A DNA stretch of 64,000 nt from Paenibacillus sinopodophylli. GTDB taxonomy: Bacteria > Bacillota > Bacilli > Paenibacillales > Paenibacillaceae. Positions 18,124-27,431 of the stretch are shown here, piece by piece. The first letter of the stretch is position 1. Every line of letters begins with the position of its first letter. The position numbers and the translations under genes were made by a program. The notes beneath the pieces are model-generated. The model was not told the origin of the DNA. It saw nothing but the letters and a program-made list of their open reading frames with translations, and searched no databases. The DNA is taken from NCBI RefSeq assembly GCF_005930355.1, contig NZ_VDBO01000002.1, positions 434,001-498,000 on the forward strand, given 5' to 3'.

Positions 18124-18588
18124 GTGGAACCGTATGGCGATTGGATGATTATGCTGGCAGCAGGATGCTTGTTTATTTTCTGGCTATTCCGAATGTTTCA
18201 CCGCTGGCTCCATGAGCCCGCGAGCGTTAATCGGTTGAAGTTGGGTAAGGGCGGTGTACTTGCTGCAGATGATGAGAATATTATATTGCTCGAGCAAGCC
18301 GGCTATGAGGTAAGTTCAGGGAAACATTTGATTCCGATCCCCATCAAAGTGAATAACGTTCCACTTGGAAAGGGAAGTCGGATATATATTGATTACATCG
18401 CAGTGAAAGATAATTGCAGCTATGTCGTGAAGACTGCTCGCGAGAGGATGCCAATTGATTGGAGTCCAAGCGGAGTTAGAGATCGCTTGCTCGTCTATGC
18501 ACTCCTTCTACCCGAATGTGAAGGTGTATTGTTCGTCGATGCTAAAGAAAAACTCATTCGGAAAGTTACGTTTCACATCGCAGAATAA
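18124..18588 (+). CDS. Unknown membrane-anchored protein between tlyA and argR
   Basis: A 154-aa protein I do not recognise. Residues ~7-24 are a single hydrophobic segment (WMIMLAAGCLFIFWLFRMF), followed by a basic stretch and a soluble domain. That domain has a short VKTARERMPIDWSPSGVRDRL region and ends with FVDAKEKLIRKVTFHIAE, a pattern loosely like restriction-endonuclease-fold anchors, but I would not assign it. GTG at 18124 is chosen since GGAGG sits 6 nt before it, while ATG at 18118 directly abuts that site. It has no counterpart at this place in B. subtilis. It is likely cotranscribed with argR, 20 nt downstream. Confidence 0.7.
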   Translation: MEPYGDWMIMLAAGCLFIFWLFRMFHRWLHEPASVNRLKLGKGGVLAADDENIILLEQAGYEVSSGKHLIPIPIKVNNVPLGKGSRIYIDYIAVKDNCSYVVKTARERMPIDWSPSGVRDRLLVYALLLPECEGVLFVDAKEKLIRKVTFHIAE

Positions 18589-18608
18589 TAATGGACGGAG
18601 GTTTTTTT

Positions 18609-19061
18609 ATGAAAGGGATTCGCCAATTTCGAATTAAAGAAATTGTAACGAAGCGTACAATCGAGACGCAGGAGGAGCTTGTGGAAGCCCTTCGCGAATC
18701 GGGTATGCAGGTCACACAAGCTACGGTGTCTCGGGATATGAAAGAGCTGATGCTGATCAAGGTTCCGGCGGGTGAAGGCAAGTACAAGTATTCAATTCCA
18801 CAAGAGCTTCAGAAGCAGAATCCGATACATAAGCTAAAACGTGCTTTACTTGACCATTTCGTACATATTGACTTTACAGATAATCTTGTCGTGATGAAAT
18901 GCTTGCCTGGTACAGCCAATACAATTTGTGCGTTGGTTGATAACATGGAATGGTCTGAAGTAATGGGTACGATTTGCGGTGACGATACGATATTGATGAT
19001 TTGTCGGACGAAGGCGCAGAGCGGGGAAGTTGTTGAACGAATACTGGAGCTATTGAACTGA
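18609..19061 (+). CDS. argR: Arginine repressor ArgR/AhrC
   Basis: A 150-aa regulator with an N-terminal winged helix (RIKEIVTKRTIETQEELVEALRESG, then VTQATVSRDMKELMLIKVP) and a C-terminal arginine-binding oligomerisation domain (CLPGTANTICALVDNMEW, GTICGDDTILMICRT). ATG at 18609 follows ACGGAGG. In the presence of arginine it represses arginine synthesis genes and activates catabolic ones. The gene order argR-recN is conserved in bacilli. Confidence 0.96.
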   Translation: MKGIRQFRIKEIVTKRTIETQEELVEALRESGMQVTQATVSRDMKELMLIKVPAGEGKYKYSIPQELQKQNPIHKLKRALLDHFVHIDFTDNLVVMKCLPGTANTICALVDNMEWSEVMGTICGDDTILMICRTKAQSGEVVERILELLN

Positions 19062-19074
19062 GGAGGAAATAACC

Positions 19075-20787
19075 ATGCTGCGTGAGTTGTCTATTCGGAA
19101 TTTAGCGGTAATCGAAGAAGTAAACGTTACTTTTCATCATGGCTTTCATGTGTTGACAGGAGAAACAGGAGCAGGTAAATCAATCTTAATTGATGCGCTT
19201 AGCTTACTGGTCGGCGGTAGAGGCTCCGCAGACATGGTGCGTTACGGTTGTGATAAGGCAGAGATGGAAGCGATGTTTGATCTTTCAAGCAATCATCCCG
19301 TATGGGATGTGCTTCACAGACTTGGTGTACATGCTGCTCATGAAGAGATGCTTGTCATTAGGCGCGAACTGTCAGCACATGGGAAGAGCAGCAGTCGGGT
19401 GAACGGCCAGCTTGTTACGATGACGATGCTGAGAGAAATTGGAGAATATCTCGTTAATATACATGGTCAGCATGAGCATCAGTCGCTGTTGCGCTCGGAG
19501 CAGCATTTGGAGTGGCTGGACTTATTCGCAGGAGATCTATTAATTGAACGTAAACAAAATTATCGGATTATATTCAGTGCATTGCAACAAGCAAGGGCAT
19601 CACTTCGCGAACTGGAGAACTCAACGAGACATAATGTGCAAATGCTGGATTTGTACCGTTTTCAAATCGAAGAAATTACGGCAGCGAAGCTAAAGCCTGC
19701 GGAAGATGAATTACTTACGGAGCAAAGACGCAAGTTAATGTATGCGGGGAAAAGAATGGATGCTGTCTCCGATGCTTACGATTTGCTGTACGGCGGCAAA
19801 GGATTGGATATGGTCAGCAAAGCGGTTGCCAAGCTGATTGATATTCAAACGTATGATCCAGCGAAATTGAATCCACTTCTTGAACAGCTGCAGTCTGCGT
19901 TCTATCAAGCTGAGGATGCTGCATTCCAGCTTCGCGATTACAGAGATGGTATTGAATCAGATCCGAACTTGCTGTCACAGGTAGAAGACCGCTTGGATTT
20001 GATCAATGGATTAAAGCGGAAATACGGGGAAACGATACCTGATATTCTGGCTTATCTTGAACGTACCATTATTGATCGTGACAAAATCGAAAATCGTGAC
20101 CAGTTGCTTGAGGCGCTTAAGCTGGAAGAAACCAAGCTCTATGATCAAGCTTTGGTACTTGCTCAGGAGCTATCGCAGCTTCGTGAGCACGCTGCTGCGA
20201 AGCTGTCTGAGGCTATCGAGAATGAACTGGGACAGCTTCAGATGCCGTCTGCCAAGTTCTGTGTACAAATCGATACAACCGTTACTGGCACTGGTGAGAC
20301 AAAGCAGATTCGTCTGCATGCGAACGGAATGGACGAGGCTATCTTTATGCTCTCCACGAATCCGGGGGAACCGCTTAAGCAGCTTAGCAAGATTGCCTCA
20401 GGCGGAGAAATGTCAAGGATCATGCTGGCGCTGAAGAGCATATTCGCTGAGATCGATCAGGTGCCGGTATTAATATTTGATGAGGTAGATACGGGCGTAA
20501 GCGGACGCGCTGCCCAGGCCATTGCAGAGAAGATGTCGCAGCTTGCTCTCAAGTGTCAAGTGTTCTCCATTACGCATTTGCCTCAAGTCGCATGCATGGC
20601 TGACCACCATTATGAAATTCGCAAACAGGTTATCGGAGCACGTACATCAACTTCCGTTATGGAGCTGCTGGAGAAAGTGCGTATTGATGAGCTTGCACGC
20701 ATGCTTGGCGGTGTAGAGGTTACGGAAAAAACAAGGCATCATGCACAAGAAATGCTTGATTTGGCGGTTAGACAGAAGGGGGCGTAA
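19075..20787 (+). CDS. recN: DNA repair ATPase RecN
   Basis: A 570-aa SMC-like protein. Walker A GETGAGKSILIDAL is near residue 29, a long coiled-coil region occupies ~150-370, and the ABC signature with Walker B (LIFDEVDTGVSGRAAQAI) is near 465. Family knowledge: RecN acts early at double-strand breaks and supports RecA-dependent recombination. It follows argR by 13 nt. Confidence 0.96.
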   Translation: MLRELSIRNLAVIEEVNVTFHHGFHVLTGETGAGKSILIDALSLLVGGRGSADMVRYGCDKAEMEAMFDLSSNHPVWDVLHRLGVHAAHEEMLVIRRELSAHGKSSSRVNGQLVTMTMLREIGEYLVNIHGQHEHQSLLRSEQHLEWLDLFAGDLLIERKQNYRIIFSALQQARASLRELENSTRHNVQMLDLYRFQIEEITAAKLKPAEDELLTEQRRKLMYAGKRMDAVSDAYDLLYGGKGLDMVSKAVAKLIDIQTYDPAKLNPLLEQLQSAFYQAEDAAFQLRDYRDGIESDPNLLSQVEDRLDLINGLKRKYGETIPDILAYLERTIIDRDKIENRDQLLEALKLEETKLYDQALVLAQELSQLREHAAAKLSEAIENELGQLQMPSAKFCVQIDTTVTGTGETKQIRLHANGMDEAIFMLSTNPGEPLKQLSKIASGGEMSRIMLALKSIFAEIDQVPVLIFDEVDTGVSGRAAQAIAEKMSQLALKCQVFSITHLPQVACMADHHYEIRKQVIGARTSTSVMELLEKVRIDELARMLGGVEVTEKTRHHAQEMLDLAVRQKGA

Positions 20788-20901
20788 TGGAAGCCAATTA
20801 GGGAATGTTTTTGCGGACATAAAACATGCGGGTGAGGGTAACTTAAAGGTACGCCATTGGCGACTTAACCTATTTCGTCATGCGATGGAATTACAGGGAG
20901 C

Positions 20902-22239
20902 GTGAAATCATTGAACTCCAGTCAAAGGAAGCGATGGTTTGGCCTAGTTCTCGTTTTCTTCATTTGCGTGATCGGAAGCTCCACTCCGTTTCAACATTTT
21001 GCCGCAATCCCGAATGAACTTCGTTTATTCTCCGGGCAACTGAAACGATTACAATACGGAGTGCCCGTTCATGCAGAAGTAACGGTCGACCCACAGATGC
21101 TTCAGATTAACGGATCTATCAGTCATTCTTTATCCGTAAATTTGAATGAACCACTGTCCCTTCAATCGAGTCAAAGCGGTCAAACCAAAATGAAAGTGAA
21201 ATTATTTGGTAAAATTCCATTCAAGACAGTTAAAGTTAATGTCGTACCAGATTTGAGAGTGATTCCTGGGGGCCAAACCATCGGCGTTAAAGTTAAATCC
21301 TCCGGCATACTGGTCGTTGGTCATCATCAAGTGTCAGGTGAAGGTGGCATGAAGCAGTCACCGGGAGAAGCTGCAGGACTTCGTCTAGGCGATTTGATTG
21401 TAAAGATTAACGGAACAAGCATCAATCAAGTGCAACGAGTGGCAGTGCTAAGCGAGAGGGCTGGAAGCGAGAAGAAACCGCTTGAGGTAACGTACAAACG
21501 CGATGGTGAAATGAAGAATACGTTATTAAACCCTGTATATGATGCTGAGGACAAAGCATGGCGATTAGGCCTATATATCCGTGATTCTGCTGCTGGAGTG
21601 GGCACACTAACTTTCTACGCCCCTGATCAGGGAGTTTATGGAGCGCTCGGTCATGTCATTACAGATATGGATACTCAAACTCCGATTGATGTGGGCGAAG
21701 GACAGATTTTACAGTCCAGCGTTACGTCTATTAACAAAAGCCAAAATGGAGAGCCGGGAGAAAAAAGAGCGCATTTCGTGAAGGAAAGTAAAATATTGGG
21801 GAATGTTGAACGGAATACCCCCTTTGGCATTTTCGGAAAAATGAATGAAGTGCCTACGCATAGCTACAGTGAGAAAGCCATTCCTGTCTCATTTGCTGAG
21901 GATGTCAAGGAAGGACCGGCACAAATTTTGACTGTTGTAAATGGACAGAAGGTTGAACGCTTTGATATTGAAATTGCTCATGTATCGAAGCAATCTGGGC
22001 CTGCAACAAAAGGTATGGTGATTAAGATTACAGATAAACGGCTGTTGAGTAAAACAGGTGGCATTGTTCAAGGTATGTCTGGGAGTCCAATTATTCAAGA
22101 TGGCAAGCTAGTGGGTGCGGTTACCCATGTGTTCGTGAACGATCCTTCTTCGGGATACGGCTGCTTTATTGAATGGATGCTTCAGGATGCAGGCGTGCTT
22201 TTGAAATCAGCAAATGGCTATATTGGCGAAGCGGCATAA
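20902..22239 (+). CDS. spoIVB: SpoIVB serine peptidase (S55)
   Basis: A 445-aa protein with an N-terminal membrane anchor (residues ~10-30), a PDZ domain (GEAAGLRLGDLIVKINGTSI, ~150-215) and a C-terminal S55 peptidase domain. The active-site motif GMSGSPIIQDGKLVGAVTHV places the catalytic serine at about residue 393. Family knowledge: secreted from the forespore, SpoIVB cleaves SpoIVFA and starts pro-sigma-K processing. GTG start. It lies directly before spo0A, as in B. subtilis. Confidence 0.95.
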   Translation: MKSLNSSQRKRWFGLVLVFFICVIGSSTPFQHFAAIPNELRLFSGQLKRLQYGVPVHAEVTVDPQMLQINGSISHSLSVNLNEPLSLQSSQSGQTKMKVKLFGKIPFKTVKVNVVPDLRVIPGGQTIGVKVKSSGILVVGHHQVSGEGGMKQSPGEAAGLRLGDLIVKINGTSINQVQRVAVLSERAGSEKKPLEVTYKRDGEMKNTLLNPVYDAEDKAWRLGLYIRDSAAGVGTLTFYAPDQGVYGALGHVITDMDTQTPIDVGEGQILQSSVTSINKSQNGEPGEKRAHFVKESKILGNVERNTPFGIFGKMNEVPTHSYSEKAIPVSFAEDVKEGPAQILTVVNGQKVERFDIEIAHVSKQSGPATKGMVIKITDKRLLSKTGGIVQGMSGSPIIQDGKLVGAVTHVFVNDPSSGYGCFIEWMLQDAGVLLKSANGYIGEAA

Positions 22240-22259
22240 GCTTTATATCTTTTAGAGAG

Positions 22260-22304
22260 ACGTCTGTTTTAGCTGAACTTGGAGCTAAGGCAGACGTTTT
22301 TTTG
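22260..22304 (+). terminator. Terminator after spoIVB
   Basis: ACGTCTG pairs with CAGACGT and the inner TTAGCT with AGCTAA, followed by seven T residues. Confidence 0.92.
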
Positions 22305-22357
22305 TTCCACCGACTACAGTTCAAAAGCGCGTCACTTCGGAGAGAAACGATGGATTT

Positions 22358-22475
22358 TGTCGAACCATAACGAAACAAATCGTTACATGTAACAAAATTT
22401 TCATTATATCGAAATGCCGCAAAAAAATAAAGAAAAATAATTTTCGACAGAAGGAATTCAACTCCACATGTCGAA
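22358..22475 (+). promoter_or_regulatory. Three 0A boxes upstream of spo0A
   Basis: TGTCGAA, the Spo0A-binding core, occurs at 22358-22364 and 22469-22475 on this strand and at 22443-22449 on the other strand. Three exact heptamers within 118 nt suggest autoregulation by phosphorylated Spo0A. Confidence 0.75.
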
Positions 22476-22477
22476 AA
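22450..22477 (+). promoter_or_regulatory. Sigma-H-like promoter of spo0A
   Basis: GAAGGAATT at 22450-22458 fits the sigma-H -35 pattern RnAGGAWWW. Eleven nt later GTCGAAAA fits RnnGAAT with one mismatch. Two 0A boxes flank or overlap it. The layout resembles the sporulation-specific spo0A promoter of B. subtilis. Confidence 0.6.
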
Positions 22478-22535
22478 CTTTAAGCAGACAACTAGTGAGC
22501 GTAATCATCAATATCATTTAGAGGAGGACCACAAC

Positions 22536-23348
22536 TTGCATAAGATCGAAGTATTATTAGCAGACGACAACAGAGAATTTACTAACTTGTTATCGGAATA
22601 CATATCCGAACAAAGTGATATGAGTGTGAGTGGAGTCGCGTACAACGGGGAAGAGGTTCTAAGACATTTGGAGGAAACAAGAAATATTCCCGATGTACTT
22701 ATCCTTGATATTATTATGCCTCACTTAGACGGACTAGGCGTGCTTGAACGCTTGAAAGAAATGAATTTATCACCAATGCCAAAGATCATTATGCTGACTG
22801 CTTTCGGCCAAGAAAACATTACTCAGAAGGCGGTACAGCTAGGCGCTTCCTATTATATTCTAAAGCCATTTGATATGGATATATTGGCGAATCGGATTCG
22901 TCAACTTGTTGGTAACCCGACATACTCCTCAACAGGAAGCTTCACGACAAGCTCTTCCTCGTTGAAATCGAATGTGGTTCCAATTGCAAAAGGAAAAAAC
23001 CTCGATGCTAACATTACAAGCATTATTCATGAAATCGGAGTCCCGGCTCATATTAAAGGATATCAGTACTTGCGCGAAGCGATAACGATGGTGTACAACA
23101 ATATCGAAATTCTTGGCGCAATCACGAAAACGCTGTATCCCGCCATTGCTGAGAAATTCAAAACAACACCTTCCCGCGTTGAGCGAGCGATCCGTCATGC
23201 GATTGAAGTCGCTTGGACACGCGGCAACATCGACAGCATCAGCCACTTATTCGGTTACACGATCAATATTAGCAAGTCGAAGCCGACAAATTCGGAGTTT
23301 ATTGCGATGGTGGCTGATAAGCTGCGGATTGAGCATAAGGTGAGCTAA
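22536..23348 (+). CDS. spo0A: Sporulation master regulator Spo0A
   Basis: A 270-aa response regulator. The receiver domain has acidic residues D10 and D11, phosphoacceptor D58 in [13 protein letters not shown], and the conserved lysine in YYILKPFD. The C-terminal effector domain shows the near-invariant [18 protein letters not shown], the recognition helix region [20 protein letters not shown], and [19 protein letters not shown] start after GAGGAGGA. Phosphorylated by the phosphorelay, it turns on spoIIA, spoIIG and spoIIE; a Spo0E-type phosphatase gene lies in this window at 40698. Confidence 0.98.
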   Translation: MHKIEVLLADDNREFTNLLSEYISEQSDMSVSGVAYNGEEVLRHLEETRNIPDVLILDIIMPHLDGLGVLERLKEMNLSPMPKIIMLTAFGQENITQKAVQLGASYYILKPFDMDILANRIRQLVGNPTYSSTGSFTTSSSSLKSNVVPIAKGKNLDANITSIIHEIGVPAHIKGYQYLREAITMVYNNIEILGAITKTLYPAIAEKFKTTPSRVERAIRHAIEVAWTRGNIDSISHLFGYTINISKSKPTNSEFIAMVADKLRIEHKVS

Positions 23349-23414
23349 GTGTAAGAGGAGGCATCGGTAAGGGGTTTATTTTACGAATTCGTGTTATAAA
23401 TATATCCATAAATG

Positions 23415-23445
23415 AAGCCGAGGCAGCTATTGTCTCGGTTTTTCG
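23415..23445 (+). terminator. Terminator after spo0A
   Basis: AGCCGAG pairs with CTCGGTT around an 11-nt loop and leads into TTTTTC. Confidence 0.82.
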
Positions 23446-23480
23446 TTTGGAAAATAAAAAAAAGGCCCTCACGAGATGCC

Positions 23481-23648
23481 TCAGTTATACACAACTCTTC
23501 GGTTTATATAAACGTTTCTGCCATATTTCTTGATTAGTCCGTGTGATTCTGCTTTGATAAAGCTATGGATTTCTTTCAAACGCTGTGTTTGAGGCTGGAT
23601 GGTTTCCTTTACTTTTCCGTCTACCGTTACGTCGAATACGATTTTCAT
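23481..23648 (-). CDS. Small protein of unknown function
   Basis: A 55-aa protein beginning MKIVFDVTVDGKVKETIQPQ and ending in a basic stretch GLIKKYGRNVYINRRVVYN. I do not recognise the family. ATG at 23648 follows AGAGGTG at 6 nt on the reverse strand, better supported than the in-frame start 75 nt further upstream. A GAGGC/GCCTTTTTTT terminator-like hairpin lies just past its end (about 23455-23485). It is flanked by spo0A and coaD, both on the other strand. Confidence 0.6.
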   Translation of the reverse strand: MKIVFDVTVDGKVKETIQPQTQRLKEIHSFIKAESHGLIKKYGRNVYINRRVVYN

Positions 23649-23784
23649 AGCAGCACCTCTTCTTTTTGATATAGTCCAATTGTAAGGCGTTAGTATTTGG
23701 ACATCATAAAATGAAATGTTCACTATTGTAATTTTATTTAACGATCGTCATCGCAGTGTAAACGTACAGAATGGAGGAAGAAAG

Positions 23785-24270
23785 ATGAGAGCTGTATATG
23801 CGGGAAGCTTCGATCCGATTACGCTAGGGCATGTATCCGTTATCGAGCGCGCATTTCAACTGTTCAAAGAGGTGCATATTATTGTTGCGAACAATCGCTC
23901 CAAAAAACATCATTTTAACATTGATCAGCGGACGGAGCTTGTTGCGTTATCCATTCCACAGGATGCAAAGCTGAAGATTATACCTTTCGAAGGAATTGTT
24001 GCTGATTATATTAACGAGCATGATATCAATGTTGTCATACGGGGCATTCGCAATGCTACAGATTTAGAGTACGAGCTTCAACTGGAGCAATATATACGCA
24101 ATACGACAATGGCAGATACGATCTATTTGTCACCGTATACGCATTACATGCAAACAAGCAGCTCGCTTGTTCGCATGTTTCTGATGTCGGATAAGACGGA
24201 GCTCGCGGCCTCCTACATGGTGCCCAAAGCGTATATGCGGATGCTTGAATACGATGAAATAGCGCAATAA
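23785..24270 (+). CDS. coaD: Phosphopantetheine adenylyltransferase
   Basis: A 161-aa nucleotidyltransferase starting MRAVYAGSFDPITLGHVSVI, with the T/HxGH motif as TLGH, and the C-terminal YLSPYTHYMQTSSSLVRMF motif in the SSS-R active-site region. ATG at 23785 follows ATGGAGGA. CoaD adenylates 4'-phosphopantetheine in the penultimate step of coenzyme A synthesis. Confidence 0.96.
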   Translation: MRAVYAGSFDPITLGHVSVIERAFQLFKEVHIIVANNRSKKHHFNIDQRTELVALSIPQDAKLKIIPFEGIVADYINEHDINVVIRGIRNATDLEYELQLEQYIRNTTMADTIYLSPYTHYMQTSSSLVRMFLMSDKTELAASYMVPKAYMRMLEYDEIAQ

Positions 24271-24285
24271 GCATAGGCCGCTATA

Positions 24286-24330
24286 ACAAAAAACCGCCAT
24301 AGAAAAGGGACTAGATCCCGATCATAGCGG
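24286..24330 (-). terminator. Terminator of the yqzF-like gene
   Basis: On the reverse strand AACCGCTATGATCGGG pairs with the region ending ATGGCGGTT and then runs into TTTTTTG. It can also serve coaD weakly from the other side. Confidence 0.78.
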
Positions 24331-24359
24331 TTGAACGTTTCCTGCTAAAGCGAATATAG

Positions 24360-24653
24360 CTAATTTTGCGGTTTTGGCGGGCGAGGACGTTTTTCCTTGA
24401 AACGAGGAGCAACGTAATTGCGCTTGCGGTCTCGGAAAAAGGTCCAGCCTGCGATGAAGCCTGCACCGGCAATGAACATAATAAAGCCAAGAAGAAATTT
24501 CAGCCATTCAAAATCTGGCGTGACGGTGGAATCGCCGAATTGGGAGAAGTAAAGAAACAAAGCATCTTTCATTTTCAAAAAACCAAAGCAAGCAAGCAGA
24601 CCGGGAATAACCAGCAAAAGAATCGCAATAAAACGGGCGGTAACTAATTTCAT
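24360..24653 (-). CDS. yqzF: YqzF-like membrane protein (DUF2627)
   Basis: A 97-aa protein with two membrane helices (residues ~6-27 and 49-69), starting MKLVTARFIAILLLVIPGLL and ending in a basic Pro/Arg/Lys-rich tail. ATG at 24653 follows AAGGAGA at good distance; an upstream in-frame start is less well supported. DUF2627 genes such as yqzF sit near the bkd cluster in B. subtilis, as here. Function unknown. Confidence 0.82.
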   Translation of the reverse strand: MKLVTARFIAILLLVIPGLLACFGFLKMKDALFLYFSQFGDSTVTPDFEWLKFLLGFIMFIAGAGFIAGWTFFRDRKRNYVAPRFKEKRPRPPKPQN

Positions 24654-24869
24654 AAAGTGAGGATCTCCTTGTCGGTCAAAATATACAGTTAGCAATATCA
24701 TACCTTTTTCGAAGCAGTGTGTCTATTTCGTAAAGCAACGATGCTAGAGGCTGTAAAAACAGGTACAATAGGAATGAATGACATGATACAATGCGAATGG
24801 ACATGCCTCTAAAGAATAGGCAGAGGTATATCCTCATAAGTGTCATGTAATGATGGAGGGATTGATTAG

Positions 24870-26297
24870 ATGGCGATTCAGGTAGATGTGGCTGTGCTCG
24901 GGGGCGGACCTGGTGGATATACGGCAGCGATTCGAGCTGCGCAATTAGGAAAATCGGTAGCAATTATAGAAATGGATAAGCTTGGCGGTACGTGTTTACA
25001 TAAAGGCTGTATTCCTAGCAAATCACTGCTGCGAAGTGCAGAGGTGTATTCGACCTTGCTAGAAGCAAGTGCATATGGGATTCAAGTAGCGGACGGGGCA
25101 GTATCGCTGGCTTTCGACCAGGTGCAGTCACGCAAGACGCAAACGGTGGATCAACTATACCGCGGTGTGCAGAGCTTAATGAAAAAAAATGGGATTCAAA
25201 TCATACAAGGCAAAGGAAGAGTGATCGGCCCTTCTATATTCTCACCACGAAGCGGTTCGCTAGCTGTTGAGCTGCCAGATGGAGAGATGGAGTCGGTCGT
25301 ATCCACTAATCTCATTATCGCAACAGGATCAAGGCCACGTGTGTTGCCTGGCTTAGTGCCTGACGGAAAGTACATAATGAGCAGTGATGAAGCGCTTCTG
25401 ATGGACAAGCTGCCTGGCTCTATTATTATTGTTGGCGGCGGCGTTATCGGCGTGGAATGGGCTTCGATGCTTCAAGATTTCGGCGTACAAGTGACGCTTG
25501 TTGAAGCGGGTTCACGCTTGCTGCCAGGCGAGGATACTGAGGTATCAGCAGAGCTCACAAAATTGCTGGGCAAGCGCGGCGTACGTATTTTGACAGGTGT
25601 TCAAATTCAAACGGAGCAATTCAAGGCTGATAATGACGAGGTTTCTATTGTAGCAGCAACCCCGGACGGCGATGTTCTGCTCACTGCAGAGAAGCTGCTG
25701 GTATCTGTCGGACGCCAAGCGAATATTGAAGGCATCGGTCTTGAGAATACAGACATTCGCACAGTAAACGGCGTGATCGAAGTGAATAGCTACGGTCAGA
25801 CGAGTGAACCGCATATTTATGCCATTGGCGATGTGATAGGCGGCGTACAGCTTGCACATGCTGCTGCGCACGAGGGAATTGCCGCAGCTGAGCATATCGG
25901 CGGTATGAAGCCGGATGCGGCAGAAGCCTATCTCATTCCTCGATGCATTTACTCGCGCCCTGAGATAGCCTCGTACGGTTTAACGGAGGACGGCGCTCGT
26001 TCAAAGGGCCATGATATCCAGACTGGGAAAATCCCGTTTCAGGCCATTGCCAAGGCGCTTGTACTCGGAGAGAAGGACGGCTTCGTTAAAGTAATAGCCG
26101 ATCGGAAAACAAACGACATCCTCGGTGTACATATGATCGGAGCTCATGCGACGGAACTCATTTCCGAAGCTGCTCTTGCCAGCGTACTTAATGCAACGCC
26201 TTGGGAAGTCGGTCAAATGATTCACCCGCATCCGACACTTGCTGAGGCGCTTGGAGAAGCGATGCTTGCTGTTGATGGTAAAGCGATTTCGTTCTAA
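24870..26297 (+). CDS. lpdV: Dihydrolipoyl dehydrogenase (E3) of the branched-chain complex
   Basis: A 475-aa flavoprotein disulfide reductase. The FAD loop VLGGGPGGYTAAIRAAQLG is near residue 10, the redox pair GGTCLHKGCIPSK near 40, the NAD loop VGGGVIGVEWASML near 190, and the C-terminal HPHPTLAEALGEA near 450. It reoxidises lipoamide of the E2 subunit. It is the first of four bkd genes; ptb, bcd and buk, which precede lpdV in B. subtilis, are not here. The 216-nt region upstream, divergent from yqzF, shows no regulator gene or clear operator. Confidence 0.93.
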   Translation: MAIQVDVAVLGGGPGGYTAAIRAAQLGKSVAIIEMDKLGGTCLHKGCIPSKSLLRSAEVYSTLLEASAYGIQVADGAVSLAFDQVQSRKTQTVDQLYRGVQSLMKKNGIQIIQGKGRVIGPSIFSPRSGSLAVELPDGEMESVVSTNLIIATGSRPRVLPGLVPDGKYIMSSDEALLMDKLPGSIIIVGGGVIGVEWASMLQDFGVQVTLVEAGSRLLPGEDTEVSAELTKLLGKRGVRILTGVQIQTEQFKADNDEVSIVAATPDGDVLLTAEKLLVSVGRQANIEGIGLENTDIRTVNGVIEVNSYGQTSEPHIYAIGDVIGGVQLAHAAAHEGIAAAEHIGGMKPDAAEAYLIPRCIYSRPEIASYGLTEDGARSKGHDIQTGKIPFQAIAKALVLGEKDGFVKVIADRKTNDILGVHMIGAHATELISEAALASVLNATPWEVGQMIHPHPTLAEALGEAMLAVDGKAISF

Positions 26298-26396
26298 TCA
26301 AGACTGTTTTCTTTTTGAATCAAATCGAGTTATAATATATATGATCAAGTCTTAGTACCAGGTTATAATAGTGCTTAAACAAAGGAGGAACACCTT

Positions 26397-27431
26397 ATGA
26401 CCCAATCTGCTTCTACTGGGCAAAATGTTCGTCATTCGGAATTAGGACTTAGCGATGAACAGGCTATTGATATGTATGCTACGATGGTGACTGCTCGCAA
26501 GTTCGATGAGCGTATGCTGCTGCTGCAGCGTGCCGGCAAAATTAATTTTCACGTTTCGGGTGTTGGCCAGGAGGTAGCTCAAGTAGCCGCAGCTTTTGCG
26601 CTAGACCGGGAAACTGATTATTACTTGCCATATTATCGTGACTATGGCTTCGTGTTGGCTGTCGGAATGACGCTGCGCGATTTATTGTTATCTGTGTTTG
26701 CGAAGGCGGAGGACCCTAATAGCGGCGGGCGCCAAATGCCGGGCCATTTCGGCTCGAAGAAGCTGCGAATTGTTACGGGCTCAAGTCCAGTAACGACACA
26801 AGTTCCGCATGCTGTAGGCATAGCGCTGGCTGCAAAAATGAAGAAAAAAGAGCTCGTTACCTTCGTCACATTCGGTGAAGGCTCCAGCAATCAGGGAGAT
26901 TTCCATGAAGGCTGCAACTTTGCCGGCGTTCATAAGCTTCCTGTTATATTCATGTGTGAGAACAACCAATATGCCATCTCAGTACCGATTCATAAGCAAT
27001 TGTCCGGTAAGGTTGCTGACCGTGCGCTCGGCTACGGATTCCCAGGGCTTCAAGTCGACGGCAACGATGCTCTAGAGGTTTTCCGTGTCGTGAAAGAAGC
27101 GCGTGAGAGAGCCATTGCGGGTGAAGGTCCGACGCTGATAGAAGCACTGATGTACCGCATTTCACCGCATTCAACCTCGGATAATGACCTTGCTTATCGA
27201 ACCAAGGAAGAGGTTGACCTGAATCGTGCGAAGGACGGCATTCCAAAATATAAGCAATATTTGATTGATAGCGGTATTTGGAACGAGGAGCAGGAGGCGG
27301 AACTTCAAGCTCAGATTCGCAAGCTGCTCGATGAGGCTACGGCGTATGGCGACAACGCGCCATTCCCGACGCCTGAATCTACATTGCTGCATGTGTATGC
27401 AGATGATGCTGAGCAAGGAGGCAAGCAATAA
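26397..27431 (+). CDS. bkdAA: Branched-chain 2-oxoacid dehydrogenase E1 alpha subunit
   Basis: A 344-aa thiamine diphosphate enzyme subunit. PYYRDYGFVLAVG near residue 80, GRQMPGHFGSKK near 115, and the ThDP/Mg motif GEGSSNQGDFHEGCNFA near 158 with CENNQYAIS fit BkdAA rather than pyruvate dehydrogenase. AAAGGAGG precedes the ATG. It decarboxylates the oxoacids of Val, Leu and Ile, giving branched acyl-CoA primers. The stop overlaps the bkdAB start by one base. Confidence 0.93.
   Translation: MTQSASTGQNVRHSELGLSDEQAIDMYATMVTARKFDERMLLLQRAGKINFHVSGVGQEVAQVAAAFALDRETDYYLPYYRDYGFVLAVGMTLRDLLLSVFAKAEDPNSGGRQMPGHFGSKKLRIVTGSSPVTTQVPHAVGIALAAKMKKKELVTFVTFGEGSSNQGDFHEGCNFAGVHKLPVIFMCENNQYAISVPIHKQLSGKVADRALGYGFPGLQVDGNDALEVFRVVKEARERAIAGEGPTLIEALMYRISPHSTSDNDLAYRTKEEVDLNRAKDGIPKYKQYLIDSGIWNEEQEAELQAQIRKLLDEATAYGDNAPFPTPESTLLHVYADDAEQGGKQ

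Noticed and set aside
20803-20835. GAATG...CATGCGG upstream of spoIVB as a sigma-G promoter
   Set aside because: The -10 part does not match CATNHTA well enough.
26315-26369. Two TATAAT boxes before bkdAA as promoters
   Set aside because: Neither has a -35 hexamer at 15-19 nt; the region may just be AT-rich.
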